Numbered from the stretch's first letter, positions 21,445 through 29,967 are shown. The stretch: DNA of 64,000 nt from Actinernus sp. WN-2022 (GCA_030867875.1 JAOWCC010001501.1:26533036-26597035), one strand, 5' to 3'. The notes: generated by a model not told the origin, from the sequence alone. A program made the numbers and translations.

Positions 21445-22478
21445 CGCTTGGGTACAAACAGAATTCCTTTTGGTGGTAGTTCCGTATCCCTAGGAACAAC
21501 TTGTAGCTCTTCACGAACGAATCCACGTTTGGGTGCATCCTTCTCCCCTTCTCGCTTCGCAAGGTAGTAAAGCACAGGCTGTCCCGAAGATACTACACTT
21601 CGCGAAATGGTGTATATCTGCAAACTCCACACAGGATCAGTAGCTCTACGTTTTTCACCTCCTTCCAATTCTCCTGGTGCATAGAGATATCGAACTAGAA
21701 CGTCGAATGGTAGACGCTCTTCTCTCAATCCAACGGTGCGCGAATACGTAGGAGTCTTCAGATCTACTTGTTGCGTCACTACAGAATTCGAAGGCTCCTT
21801 TCCTGTCAGTCGAGTCACCTCACTGTTCATGGCTTTGATAACCATTGGTAAACGAACTACCCATTCTCTACTACGCTCATCTGATCCTTCCGAAGTAAGT
21901 ACCATCTCTTGTGCATACTGATACCCAAACAATCTCTCGGCTAGAGTTCTATTTGCTCGTTCGACGAAGCCTTGCGCTCTATGATTACCAGCTTCACCTC
22001 GTTGAACTTTCGTACCATGTAGTTCTAGCGTTTCAGACATACGTCCCATGAATTCTCTACCAGGATCTACTTGCAACGTCTTTGGCCATTCGAGTGGACT
22101 ACGTTTATAGATTCGTTCGAATGCCGCAGAAACTTCACCACTATCTTTAGATGCCAAAGGTTCGGCTTCTTTGTATCGAGAAGCTACGTCGATTACCACT
22201 AATGCATACTTATATAGCTTCCGTCCACGCCCAGGTCTATCGTGTGGTAGAAATATCAAATCAGCTTGGTGGACTTCATTTGGTTTCGATACAGTCCAAT
22301 GTGGTCGTGGAATGTGTTTTGGTGGTGGTAGATATATTTGCCACATAGATTGCTTTTCCAACCAACTCCTAGCCACGTCTTCTGATGCTTTCGCTGCTAC
22401 CGATAGCTTGTCAATTGCAGCGTGACCTTTCCAATATCCCGTAGGACCATAGAAGACATTCGCAAGTTTAGAATCCAT
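21441..22478 (-). CDS. int: retroviral-type (rve, DDE) integrase
   Basis: Inserts the element into host DNA, making the flanking target duplication. The start at 22478 follows a TATAGATGTATG leader; upstream codons of the open frame are translations of a poly(A)/poly(T) tract and are not used. Length 345 residues. The N-terminus GPTGYWKGHAAIDKL is the usual Polinton integrase start. The catalytic triad is D73 (HQADLIFLP), D138 (LQVDPGREFMG) and E173 (GFVERANRTLAERL), spaced as in DDE retroviral integrases. No chromodomain was recognised. Stop codon shares CTAG with the convergent polymerase. Confidence 0.95.
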   Translation of the reverse strand: MDSKLANVFYGPTGYWKGHAAIDKLSVAAKASEDVARSWLEKQSMWQIYLPPPKHIPRPHWTVSKPNEVHQADLIFLPHDRPGRGRKLYKYALVVIDVASRYKEAEPLASKDSGEVSAAFERIYKRSPLEWPKTLQVDPGREFMGRMSETLELHGTKVQRGEAGNHRAQGFVERANRTLAERLFGYQYAQEMVLTSEGSDERSREWVVRLPMVIKAMNSEVTRLTGKEPSNSVVTQQVDLKTPTYSRTVGLREERLPFDVLVRYLYAPGELEGGEKRRATDPVWSLQIYTISRSVVSSGQPVLYYLAKREGEKDAPKRGFVREELQVVPRDTELPPKGILFVPKR

Positions 22479-22511
22479 CATACATCTATACATTCTAACC
22501 TTCAACAGATG

Positions 22512-22590
22512 AAAAAAAAAAAAAAAAAAAAAGGAATAAGAACCAGGCCTCATTCCTTTCTTTTTTCCTTTTTTGTTTTTTCGTCTTTTT
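22512..22590. terminator. A-tract / stem-loop / T-tract hairpin upstream of integrase
   Basis: A run of 21 A (22512-22532), then GGAAT, a 14-base loop, ATTCC and a T-rich run. It lies between two minus-strand genes, past the 3' end of the 22850 gene and before the integrase. It has the same design as the hairpins at 31611-31683 and 32322-32380, but with a different stem sequence. Confidence 0.5.
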
Positions 22591-22840
22591 TAGTAGTAAC
22601 CTAGTAGTAGCTTAGTAGTAGCTTAAGTAGCTTAGTAGTAGCTTAGTAGTAGCTTAGTAGTAGCTTAGTAGTAGCTTTGTAGTAGCTTAAGTAGCTTAGT
22701 AGTAGCTTAAGTAGCTTACTAGTAGCTTACTAGTAACTTAGTAGTAGCTTACTAGTAACTTAGTAGTAGCTTACTAGTAGCTTACTAGTAGCTTACTAGT
22801 AACTTAGTAGTAGCTTAGTAGTAGCTTAGTAGTAGTACCT
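22590..22840. repeat. TAGTAGTAGCT minisatellite inside the virus
   Basis: About 250 bp of 11-bp units TAGTAGTAGCT with 6-bp AAGTAGCT and ACTAGTAACT variants fill the gap between the 22850 gene and the hairpin. The AGTAGTA word also opens both TIRs. No ORF. Confidence 0.85.
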
Positions 22841-22849
22841 AGTACGTTT

Positions 22850-23275
22850 CTATAGCCATTTACTAATAGCGTATCCAACGCCTAGCATTCCACCACCAAC
22901 GTAGAGCAACTCACCAGTCTTCTGATTGTTTGAGGGTTGGTAGTAGTCAGATAAGCGGGGTTCTTTCATCTCTTTGAGACGTTTAAGCGCCTTACGTAAC
23001 TTATCGAATCGCACTAAGGCTTCGTTGGTATCTCTTTGATCGTTGCGTGCGTTGCGTTCAAGACCTTCCTGCTCTTGTGCATAGTCGTATCGTCTTTGAC
23101 GTTCGATTCTATACGCTTTCATTTCGCGTTCTAGTTTTTCGATGGCCCTATCGTGTCTCTCTCGTTCTGCATCCATATCACCCTTTCCAATCATTCTAGC
23201 TAGTATACCACCACCAGTAAATGCCGTTGCATTCAAGATAGCCCCGAAAACAGCCATTCCAATTGCTGCTGCCAT
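22850..23275 (-). CDS. small membrane and coiled-coil protein
   Basis: 141 residues, not recognised by function. A hydrophobic glycine/alanine-rich N-terminus (residues 1-30, AVFGAILNATAFTGGG) is followed by a long charged helix with coiled-coil character (about 31-100, rich in E, R, K). A second hydrophobic segment at the C-terminus follows (LLYVGGGMLGVGYAISKWL). The start ATG overlaps the stop of the next upstream gene (TAATG), so translation may be coupled. As part of the minus-strand cluster with ATPase and capsid genes it may be a virion or membrane component; this is inference from position only. Confidence 0.75.
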   Translation of the reverse strand: MAAAIGMAVFGAILNATAFTGGGILARMIGKGDMDAERERHDRAIEKLEREMKAYRIERQRRYDYAQEQEGLERNARNDQRDTNEALVRFDKLRKALKRLKEMKEPRLSDYYQPSNNQKTGELLYVGGGMLGVGYAISKWL

Positions 23276-23484
23276 TACGGTATGAGCTTTTTCTTCTCAA
23301 GATATTGCTTTGCGTATAAGCTACCAAGTATCACGGCAGTCCACTTTGCGTAATTCACTAGGGAAGAAGAAGGATCGCTAAGCATAGATTCCTTGGTAGT
23401 CTTTTTTACGATCCACCCAATACCAGAAGCGAGTCCAACAATTATAGATGCCTCGGTTACCGTCTTCATCAATTCCTTTTCCAT
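23275..23484 (-). CDS. 69-residue membrane protein
   Basis: Two hydrophobic segments (about residues 10-26, EASIIVGLASGIGWIV, and about 44-58, YAKWTAVILGSLYAKQY) and a basic tail EKKKL. Function unknown. Starts at 23484 behind a TATATATG-like AT stretch; its stop overlaps the next start by one base. Small membrane proteins of this kind are common in virus-like elements; the role is not known. Confidence 0.7.
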   Translation of the reverse strand: MEKELMKTVTEASIIVGLASGIGWIVKKTTKESMLSDPSSSLVNYAKWTAVILGSLYAKQYLEKKKLIP

Positions 23485-23521
23485 CTCGACATATATAAGT
23501 ATGGTCTCGAGTCTTTAAGTG

Positions 23522-23854
23522 TTACTCCATGTCTAGTGCCGTTGGCTTTGCCGGAGCTGCAGGTTGTGTCGTGCTAACGGCGGCAGCTCGCTTGTTGCCA
23601 TCTACATACTTCTTGTACGCAAAGTACGTGCCAAACAATGTAGCGCCAGTACCGATGACTGCGAGGATAGTCAGGTTTTCGACCCGACCTTTCTCTACGT
23701 TGCATGATTCGCTTTCGTGCGTCAACTCTCTCTTCTGAGCTTCTCTAGCGAGCTTGTTGCTTAATGCTAGTGCCTTTCCGGCTGCAACGCGCTTTGGGTT
23801 TTTTACCTTAGTTGGTACAGTCGTCGGAGGATTCGCAGTTATCTGATCTTCCAT
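23522..23854 (-). CDS. 110-residue single-pass membrane protein
   Basis: Starts at 23854 (MEDQITANPPTTVP) rather than at an upstream in-frame ATG, because the shorter form follows a TATATCG leader. A basic N-terminal half (NPKRVAAGKALALSNKLARE) leads to a transmembrane segment at about residues 59-75 (LAVIGTGATLFGTYFAY) and an alanine/proline-rich tail. It overlaps the 3' end of the upstream gene by 47 bp in another frame. Function unknown. Confidence 0.7.
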   Translation of the reverse strand: MEDQITANPPTTVPTKVKNPKRVAAGKALALSNKLAREAQKRELTHESESCNVEKGRVENLTILAVIGTGATLFGTYFAYKKYVDGNKRAAAVSTTQPAAPAKPTALDME

Positions 23855-24347
23855 CTTGATTCGATATAGTAGGTATATGTGGAGGTTCAACAGTTGTTCC
23901 AGGAATGACTACGTGACCGGATATGTGGAATAGGACACTAGCTAGAGCTACAAGGCGACCTGCTTTGAGCGATAGTAGGCCAGTCGCAGCACTGATTTCA
24001 TTGCGGACTAGAGGGTCTTCTTGTAGGTCCTTGATCAGTGCTTCTTGAGAATCTATTGGTACTAGGTAGGCAACTAGGCGGGTAGCTAGACGTGTCACAC
24101 CGTCGACTAAGCCTTTCGTTACTTGCTGAGCTAGGACGGCCTGATACCTCCTATACAACTTGTCTACTTCTTTCTCAGGAAGTCTAGAGATGTCTCCTAG
24201 GGAAAAGTTCTTACCTAGGTATTCTTTCGTTACGCCTGTTGCGGCTAAGATCGAAAGTGATTCACGATTGTCTGACGTAACATCTAAGTCGGTTGGTGGT
24301 GGACCTGTTACATCCTCACCGAATATCTCGAGTATTTCTTTATCCAT
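23808..24347 (-). CDS. 179-residue unknown virion-cluster protein
   Basis: Not recognised. Acidic N-terminus, a helical middle (EKEVDKLYRRYQAVLAQQV), then a hydrophobic stretch at about residues 127-150 (LKAGRLVALASVLFHISGH) and an acidic, serine-rich end. Its start overlaps the ATPase stop by 8 bp, and its end overlaps the next gene by 47 bp, which places it in one compact transcription unit with ATPase and capsid genes. Confidence 0.75.
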   Translation of the reverse strand: MDKEILEIFGEDVTGPPPTDLDVTSDNRESLSILAATGVTKEYLGKNFSLGDISRLPEKEVDKLYRRYQAVLAQQVTKGLVDGVTRLATRLVAYLVPIDSQEALIKDLQEDPLVRNEISAATGLLSLKAGRLVALASVLFHISGHVVIPGTTVEPPHIPTISNQDGRSDNCESSDDCTN

Positions 24348-24963
24348 GATAATATGTTGTAGGTGCTGGGAGCTCTAACACTACCTCGAAAGGATGGCGG
24401 AGACAGAAGCACATGCGAGCGAACTTATGGGATCCAAGTATCGTTCGTAACTCTTTGCATTCTTGCGAGCCTCCATAATCCTCAAATATCCTTTTGCCAT
24501 CTATGGCCGATGCTGTATGGAATGCTACTACGATAGCTACGTTCTCACGGAAGGGTTTACATATGCTCGTTAGTTGTTGGGACAGCACCCAAACGGAAAG
24601 CCCTATATGTCGTGCAGAAAAGGCTAAGTCCACTAGCTTGTCAGTTCGTTTCTTGACGTCCTTCGATGCGGCGCAATCATCGAGAATCAATAGAGTATTG
24701 GTACCTGACCAAAATGTTGCGCAAATACTCAAAGTAGCATCGATGGCATCCTGCGGTGGTGACATGACGAAGAAACGAGGATCTCGATTTGCAAATCCAC
24801 GATAAGTTTTGTTGTGAGCATACGTAGGACAAATCAGTACTATGTAATCGAACTTACCACGAAATGATCCACGAAGTTGTTCTATGAGAAACGCAGTCTT
24901 CCCACAATTCGTTGGACCGACTATGAGTGCGTTGAAAGGTATGTGCTCTACGAGAGAATCCAT
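24340..24963 (-). CDS. A32/FtsK-type genome-packaging ATPase
   Basis: Powers loading of viral DNA into capsids in this family. 207 residues with Walker A GPTNCGKT at 16-23, Walker B LLILDD at 91-96 and the sensor-like SVWVLSQQLTSICKPFREN region, as in Polinton, virophage and poxvirus A32-type ATPases. Starts at 24963; in the ancestral arrangement its ATG overlapped the capsid gene stop (TGATG). A 122-bp tandem duplication now separates the two genes, and the copy at 24963 is the one joined to the full ATPase. Confidence 0.92.
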   Translation of the reverse strand: MDSLVEHIPFNALIVGPTNCGKTAFLIEQLRGSFRGKFDYIVLICPTYAHNKTYRGFANRDPRFFVMSPPQDAIDATLSICATFWSGTNTLLILDDCAASKDVKKRTDKLVDLAFSARHIGLSVWVLSQQLTSICKPFRENVAIVVAFHTASAIDGKRIFEDYGGSQECKELRTILGSHKFARMCFCLRHPFEVVLELPAPTTYYHG

Positions 24964-25182
24964 CAGTATAATATACTCTGCAGAGATCTGTTCAATATCG
25001 TGACCTGAGCATCCGCAAGGACATAGATGTGCATTTTCACATTTCCACTTCCCTTCGCAGGTATGTGCTCTACGAGAGAATCCATCAGTATAATATACTC
25101 TGCAGAGATCTGTTCAATATCGTGACCTGAGCATCCGCAAGGACATAGATGTGCATTTTCACATTTCCACTTCCCTTCGCAG
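24939..25182. repeat. 122-bp tandem duplication at the capsid/ATPase junction
   Basis: 24939-25060 and 25061-25182 are identical by eye. The unit holds the last ~33 codons of the capsid gene, its stop and the first codons of the ATPase. Both genes keep one intact end. Either a very recent duplication or an assembly error. Confidence 0.9.
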
Positions 25183-26320
25183 TTCTATGTATGCGAATGT
25201 CGATGTCCTTTCCACTGCCGGTTTGTGCCAAGCCATCACCATGAACGGTGGAATCTTTTGCTGTGCGACAATCGATTAGGATAGCGAATCTATTTTCAAA
25301 GAACTTCTTTGGAGTCATGGAAGTATTGGGTGTACCAAACCAACCTCTTGCAGCCTCCCAGAAATCTAGGGGAAGCATGCCGCTTGGAAAGAGTCTGTTG
25401 GGAATCCCGTTGACATCTACTTCTACCTTCGAAATATCGGGATTCGAGAATGCTTCACTATCTCGCGTGCCAATGGTAGGTGGATCTATGAATAGTAGAA
25501 GTAGTCCAGCAAAGGATCGGCGTGGAACGTTAACGTTTTGAGATATCAAAGTATCGGATGCTTTAGCGATATCTACTGTCTTGAAGTGAACAGCGTAGTT
25601 GTATAGGAATGCAGCACCTATTTCGTATTTGTGAAGTGCACTACTAGCCAGCGTTTCGTTCCTGATTGCTTCGTATTCTAGTTGGATGTTGGTAAGTTGG
25701 TACGTACCTATCTTCGTCGTATCCGATCCAATTACTACCTCGTTGGCAGGCGCTAGAGTCAACTCGAATGTAATTGTATTTTCTAAGGCATGTGGATATA
25801 GAACTCCATGTTGTGTCAGAATGTCAACATCTAATGGAATCCTATACTTGGAACCACATGCAGCTAGGAGCGCGTTGTCTGCAGCAACAGAAGTACTTGC
25901 GTCACCAGCTTTCGATCGTAGCTTATTCAAGTTCTCTGATTGAATGCCTTGTTGTATTCTAGACTCTCTCTCCTGCGTAGATAGGTATACATCGGAGTAC
26001 GTTTGTAGGAGGTCTGGCCTGCCAAGGTCTTCTACTGTTTCGGCTCCCATCCTACAGATTCTACGTATGACCAAGCAGCGTCCAACGTTCGAAACGACTC
26101 TGTTATTCGCATGTCCACCAGATAGTACGATGTCGCCCAATAGCGCTAAGCTACCAGGTACTAGTACTACATCTTCTGCTAGCTTTGGGACTTCTACGTA
26201 TAGAGTCTCACCTGGATTGGCAGACGATCGAGTGAAAGTCTTCCTATACAAGTCTCGCGGAGCCTTGAGTGCACGAGGCTCTCTTCGTACTTGTGTGGGA
26301 TCCAACTTTGATGAGATCAT
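25085..26320 (-). CDS. MCP: probable major capsid protein (double jelly-roll)
   Basis: 411 residues from the ATG at 26320, which sits inside the palindromic promoter. Mainly beta-type sequence: VEVPKLAEDVVLVPGSLALL, a glycine-rich LSGGHANNRVVSNVGR, then YRIPLDVDILTQHGVLYPHA with ALENTITFELTLAPANEV and YQLTNIQLEYEAI, and RRSFAGLLLLFIDP in the second half. This pattern recalls the abundant capsid-type proteins of cnidarian Polinton-like elements, and its position next to the packaging ATPase supports it. It is shorter than typical Polinton capsid proteins (500-650 residues). Structural prediction would settle the call. Confidence 0.65.
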   Translation of the reverse strand: MISSKLDPTQVRREPRALKAPRDLYRKTFTRSSANPGETLYVEVPKLAEDVVLVPGSLALLGDIVLSGGHANNRVVSNVGRCLVIRRICRMGAETVEDLGRPDLLQTYSDVYLSTQERESRIQQGIQSENLNKLRSKAGDASTSVAADNALLAACGSKYRIPLDVDILTQHGVLYPHALENTITFELTLAPANEVVIGSDTTKIGTYQLTNIQLEYEAIRNETLASSALHKYEIGAAFLYNYAVHFKTVDIAKASDTLISQNVNVPRRSFAGLLLLFIDPPTIGTRDSEAFSNPDISKVEVDVNGIPNRLFPSGMLPLDFWEAARGWFGTPNTSMTPKKFFENRFAILIDCRTAKDSTVHGDGLAQTGSGKDIDIRIHRTAKGSGNVKMHIYVLADAQVTILNRSLQSILY

Positions 26321-26357
26321 GTTGAATATAACTATATATATAGTTATGTTTAACATG
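26318..26357. promoter_or_regulatory. palindromic two-way promoter with both start codons at its ends
   Basis: A 40-bp near-perfect palindrome centred at 26337.5: AACTATATATATAGTT in the centre, flanked by TAT(A/G)TT(C/T)AACATG on both sides. The outer CATG words contain the ATG of the minus-strand capsid gene (26320) and of the plus-strand gene (26355). The 5' leaders would be extremely short. Confidence 0.75.
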
Positions 26358-27446
26358 GCCTTTGATGGGAGGTATGAGGAAAGAACTGATGAAGCTGGAA
26401 GAGGAAAAGATGACGATGATGACGATGATACTATCAATGTGGATGAGGAGTGGGATGCAACATTTCCAGAAGAGTCAGGAGAAATGGTCCCAATGAAAAC
26501 CAGACGCGACTACAGCAAAGAAGGCGCTAGACCAAAGGATCAGGAAACCTCGTTTTCTAGAGAAGATGACGATTACTTCGACGAACTCATCGACTCGAAC
26601 GTTTCTAGAAATGAAAGAATCCTGGAGAGGGTGGAGGAAGAGAAAGTCCCAAAGTATACCGATCGAGGCGTAGTCTTCAAACAGGGTTTATCGGAAAATG
26701 CGAGACAGAATATGTTCGAGATTGTCTGGGAAAAATACCACGATGTGGGAATTCGAGGCACGCTTGAGATTGCAACCATGTCTGATGGTAGAGTCTTTAT
26801 CCACGAGTATGGAAGTAAAGAAAAAGCGATTCCTATGACCACCACGAAAGGTGAGTTATATAAGAAGATGGGAAAAGGTCTCAAAAGAGTTTTAGGACCT
26901 TCGAGGGAAGAAATGGTAGAAGAAGTCATAGTAGCTCGAAACCAATTGAGTGAGAGGATCGAACAAAATGAAGAAATACTCAAAGACCCTACGTCTACCG
27001 AAACTCAGAAAGAAAACGCTACTAATGAAATAAAGACCGATCAGGAGAAGCAAGCAGTCCTAGAACAAATAGAAGAAGCTATAGTAGAACGGATGCCACT
27101 TAGGGATCGTATAAGAATCATCTTCAAGAAGTATGGAGTCAGTATAATTAGCGTGGTAGCTGCGGTAAGTACTGTGATCGGCGTAATAGTTTCCAATCTG
27201 ACGAAGACAGTTTCCGCGATAGTACCAGGATTTGGAGATGCTGCCAAAGCAGCTGCCAAAACAACTGTCAAAGGCTTAAAAGCAATAGGCAAAAAGTTAG
27301 AGGAGATTCTACCTAAGATGATTGGGCCAATTGTGAGTTTCATATTCAGTATGGCTGCTGACGTTGTTGGAGTCTTAGCAAACAACCTTTGGTTGTTAAT
27401 CGTAGCAGCAGTGGTCTTCGTAGTGGAGCAATACAAACGCCGTTAA
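26355..27446 (+). CDS. acidic membrane-anchored virion-type protein
   Basis: 363 residues, not recognised. The N-terminus has a D7 run (from a GATGACGAT microsatellite) and is acidic to about residue 90. The middle is charged and helical (ERIEQNEEILKD, QKENATNEIKTDQEKQAVLE). The last third has three hydrophobic segments (VSIISVVAAVSTVIGVIV near 255, IGPIVSFIFSMAADVVGVL near 325, WLLIVAAVVFVVEQ near 345) separated by lysine-rich amphipathic stretches (KAAAKTTVKGLKAIGKKLEE). The start at 26355 (or 26346, three codons earlier) is set by the palindromic promoter; the frame is open upstream but antisense to the capsid gene. The TAA stop overlaps the convergent neighbour in TTAA. Confidence 0.75.
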   Translation: MAFDGRYEERTDEAGRGKDDDDDDDTINVDEEWDATFPEESGEMVPMKTRRDYSKEGARPKDQETSFSREDDDYFDELIDSNVSRNERILERVEEEKVPKYTDRGVVFKQGLSENARQNMFEIVWEKYHDVGIRGTLEIATMSDGRVFIHEYGSKEKAIPMTTTKGELYKKMGKGLKRVLGPSREEMVEEVIVARNQLSERIEQNEEILKDPTSTETQKENATNEIKTDQEKQAVLEQIEEAIVERMPLRDRIRIIFKKYGVSIISVVAAVSTVIGVIVSNLTKTVSAIVPGFGDAAKAAAKTTVKGLKAIGKKLEEILPKMIGPIVSFIFSMAADVVGVLANNLWLLIVAAVVFVVEQYKRR

Positions 27447-29245
27447 CGAAACAACGTCCATGCAATTCCAGCTGCGGCAATGGCTGTCACTGCGAGATTA
27501 ATCTCATGTTGTGAGACAGCCTTTGCCTTTGCCTTTGCCTTTGCCTTTGCCTTTGGTACAGGAACTTGTTTCTCGAGAGGCTGCACCAATTTCTTATCTG
27601 GTGGTCCTTCCATAGGAAGAGGTGGATGTCCTTTGTCTTCTGCATTGATGTCGTTAGTGCCTAGCACCATATCTTTCGTAGCTTTCGGGATTGGATTCCT
27701 ATAGCCATCTTTCTCACCAAGATAGTACGCTAGATCGCTTGGCAATAATCGTACGCCTATAGCTATTGCTAGATCGAGCCTCTTATGTGTTGCCGTTATA
27801 GCAGTAAGATAGTTTTTGTAGTTCACCACTAAATCGTTTTCGAGAATAGCGTCTTCGACTAAGCTCTTAAACTTTTCTTTGACGTTATGACTATCTACGA
27901 TGGATTCGTTCAAGTCGGCTTGAGCGCCAAGTATGCAATGTCCAAAAGCCTCGACAGATCTATTCAACCTACCCAATCCAGCATCTGTCAAACCCTTTCC
28001 GATTGGTGGTGTAAACCAATTGTATTGTTTACCGTTGTTATTGCTAATGTACGATAAATGAAACTGATAGTCCTTAAGACTCTTCTCAGGAAACTTAAAG
28101 TCACCACCAGGCCACTTCGCAGAGTACGAAGTATTATGTGCGTACTTCTCCGTATAGTTCACCATTCTTCCATGAGAGTTTACGTAAACGTCTCCTAAGC
28201 CATTATTCCGACCTAATTTGCATCGGAAGTCTGGTGTTCGAGATAACTCAAACTCGATGCATAATTTCTCCAGGGCTGCTTTGTTGTAGAGGTTGTTGAG
28301 TTGCTTGAAATTGGAGTTACCAGGTAAAGGAACTCCATGAGCACCACCAAGTTCATGTAGAATTCTTCGTATCGTGAAATATACGTGGAATCGTAGGAAC
28401 CCTTGGACAACTGGTGGATACGTTTTGAAAGTGGGGTCAAACAACGATACTCCACATCCAGAAGTCGCACACCACGTTGCGAAATTCAATTGTTGAGGCC
28501 AATAGTGGAAATCTGGACCATGTAACCATCTACGAGACTCCTTTGCTGTCGTATGCTTTACAACGATCTCCCTGAATATATTTGGAACGCCTGCTTTGAA
28601 CTTATTCTTTGGGGTGACATATATCCATAGATTAGTGAGATCAATATCTTGTGCCGGTTCAGTAGAAGGAACTGCTGTAATAGGATATTTCGCACTCCTA
28701 TCTAGGGTCAACGTAGCTGGGAAACCTCTATGCACATCCCACAACGCATTATCGATGCGTTTTTGAATCGTAGTAGGTAACTTTGAGACATCATCGCCGT
28801 AAACGACATAGCTAGAATCTCCATCTCGAAACCAAATACTCGTCGAATATTTGCCTGGACCATTCACTTCCGTAGAGGCATAGAACTTGTGAAGATCTGC
28901 ATGTGGATATCTTTTCTTGAACTTCACCAACAGATTGGCATTCAAGGTTGCGACCTTATCGTTTTCTTCTATCCAATTGTGTTTGGAAAGACCTTCGTGT
29001 TCCCGTGCGAATATTACGCTCTCGTAAACTGACTTACCACCAAGTGCTATATCTAGAGCCTTACCAGTGCGACCAAGCCACCCCATCAATTTACCACCTC
29101 CCGTCTTAGTAGGAGGACCTTCCTCCGTGAACACGCGATGAGACATTCCCCGATCAATGAAATTAACATTATCGGAAGTAGATTCGAACCAACTAAGTAC
29201 GGCATTAGGAAATAGGTACTTGAACTGTCGCCATGCGTCTGTCAT
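27443..29245 (-). CDS. 600-residue virion-type protein with lysine-alanine repeat and hydrophobic tail
   Basis: Function not recognised. The start at 29245 (MTDAWRQFKYLF) lies at the end of the second two-way promoter. The middle has an aromatic-rich globular region (FHYWPQQLNFATWCATSGCG, GFLRFHVYFTIRRILHELGG, GDVYVNSHGRMV). Near the C-terminus there is a KAKAKAKAKAKA run (from a TTTGCC hexamer array at about 27515-27556), then a single hydrophobic tail NLAVTAIAAAGIAWTLFR. The basic run could bind DNA and the tail could anchor in a membrane. Cnidarian Polinton-like elements carry similar large proteins, as far as I recall. No protease catalytic triad was seen. Confidence 0.75.
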   Translation of the reverse strand: MTDAWRQFKYLFPNAVLSWFESTSDNVNFIDRGMSHRVFTEEGPPTKTGGGKLMGWLGRTGKALDIALGGKSVYESVIFAREHEGLSKHNWIEENDKVATLNANLLVKFKKRYPHADLHKFYASTEVNGPGKYSTSIWFRDGDSSYVVYGDDVSKLPTTIQKRIDNALWDVHRGFPATLTLDRSAKYPITAVPSTEPAQDIDLTNLWIYVTPKNKFKAGVPNIFREIVVKHTTAKESRRWLHGPDFHYWPQQLNFATWCATSGCGVSLFDPTFKTYPPVVQGFLRFHVYFTIRRILHELGGAHGVPLPGNSNFKQLNNLYNKAALEKLCIEFELSRTPDFRCKLGRNNGLGDVYVNSHGRMVNYTEKYAHNTSYSAKWPGGDFKFPEKSLKDYQFHLSYISNNNGKQYNWFTPPIGKGLTDAGLGRLNRSVEAFGHCILGAQADLNESIVDSHNVKEKFKSLVEDAILENDLVVNYKNYLTAITATHKRLDLAIAIGVRLLPSDLAYYLGEKDGYRNPIPKATKDMVLGTNDINAEDKGHPPLPMEGPPDKKLVQPLEKQVPVPKAKAKAKAKAKAVSQHEINLAVTAIAAAGIAWTLFR

Positions 29246-29291
29246 GTTGAAGCTATACGTATATATAGTTATACCTTCAACATATAAGATG
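29243..29291. promoter_or_regulatory. second palindromic two-way promoter
   Basis: ATGTTGAAG on the minus strand and on the plus strand face each other around CTATACGTATATATAGTTAT. Start codons are at 29245 (minus) and 29289 (plus). Same architecture as 26318-26357 with a less perfect centre. Confidence 0.65.
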
Positions 29292-29948
29292 GTTCTCTTA
29301 TATATCACCACAACATTGGCCGACCATACTGTCTACTTCGACAACCCTATTCTCATACAGAACGTTTCACTAGTCGAGGTCACTATTGAGAATAGTTGGT
29401 GGAACCTAGCAGAGAATGCTACCTTCTGGTGGTCTACCGAAGGTCTAGGGTTTCCGTACGAAGTTCCTAAGGGAAACCACACTATGGCGAGCCTTCGACA
29501 ATTCTTTGCGCCTGCAGTTAGTGCTAACATTGTAAAAATCGAGAAACCCCATCATAGGAGGGCTTGGAACCTAGAAGTCAAGCAATCGATCCTACTTAGT
29601 GGAAACCTCTGTAAACTGATGGGTATTAATAAAGATGGGATTGCTAAGCGACTAAAAGTAGGTTCGCACGAAGTGTCCATCCAAGATGAAATCGACGTAG
29701 CGTATATCTGCTGCGACGTGGTGGATTCCAGATTCTCGATTCAAGATGGAAAGCAATCTAAAGTCCTAAGTAGAATACATATCCGAGGCGATAGATTTGT
29801 GAAAACGACGTATGCCTCACTACAACCTCTAGATGTCAAAGCTCTAGGTACGATACAAAGCAGTCTTCGTCTGACAATTCTCGATGAGAAAGGCAATCTG
29901 ATAGACTTCCGTGGTCGACCCATACTGTACGTGTTGAAGCTTGAGTAA
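29289..29948 (+). CDS. mCP: probable penton / minor capsid protein
   Basis: 219 residues, mainly beta-strand-like. The C-terminal block LRLTILDEKGNLIDFRGRPI then LYVLKLE resembles the end of the single jelly-roll penton proteins of Polintons and adintoviruses (L.I.L.DE.G..IDF.G..). The N-terminal half (VEVTIENSWWNLAENATFWW) is unfamiliar. The start at 29289 is set by the promoter palindrome; the frame is open further upstream but overlaps the neighbour's coding region. Followed 19 bp later by a co-directional gene. Assigned by motif resemblance and context. Confidence 0.5.
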   Translation: MVLLYITTTLADHTVYFDNPILIQNVSLVEVTIENSWWNLAENATFWWSTEGLGFPYEVPKGNHTMASLRQFFAPAVSANIVKIEKPHHRRAWNLEVKQSILLSGNLCKLMGINKDGIAKRLKVGSHEVSIQDEIDVAYICCDVVDSRFSIQDGKQSKVLSRIHIRGDRFVKTTYASLQPLDVKALGTIQSSLRLTILDEKGNLIDFRGRPILYVLKLE

Positions 29949-29967
29949 GTTATATGTATAACGTACA

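Noticed and set aside
25944..26354. 137-codon upstream extension of the plus-strand 26355 gene
   Set aside because: It is antisense to the capsid gene and is cut by the palindromic promoter; the start at 26355 fits far better.
29157..29288. Upstream extension of the probable penton gene
   Set aside because: Antisense to the start of the 600-residue gene; the two-way promoter sets the start at 29289.
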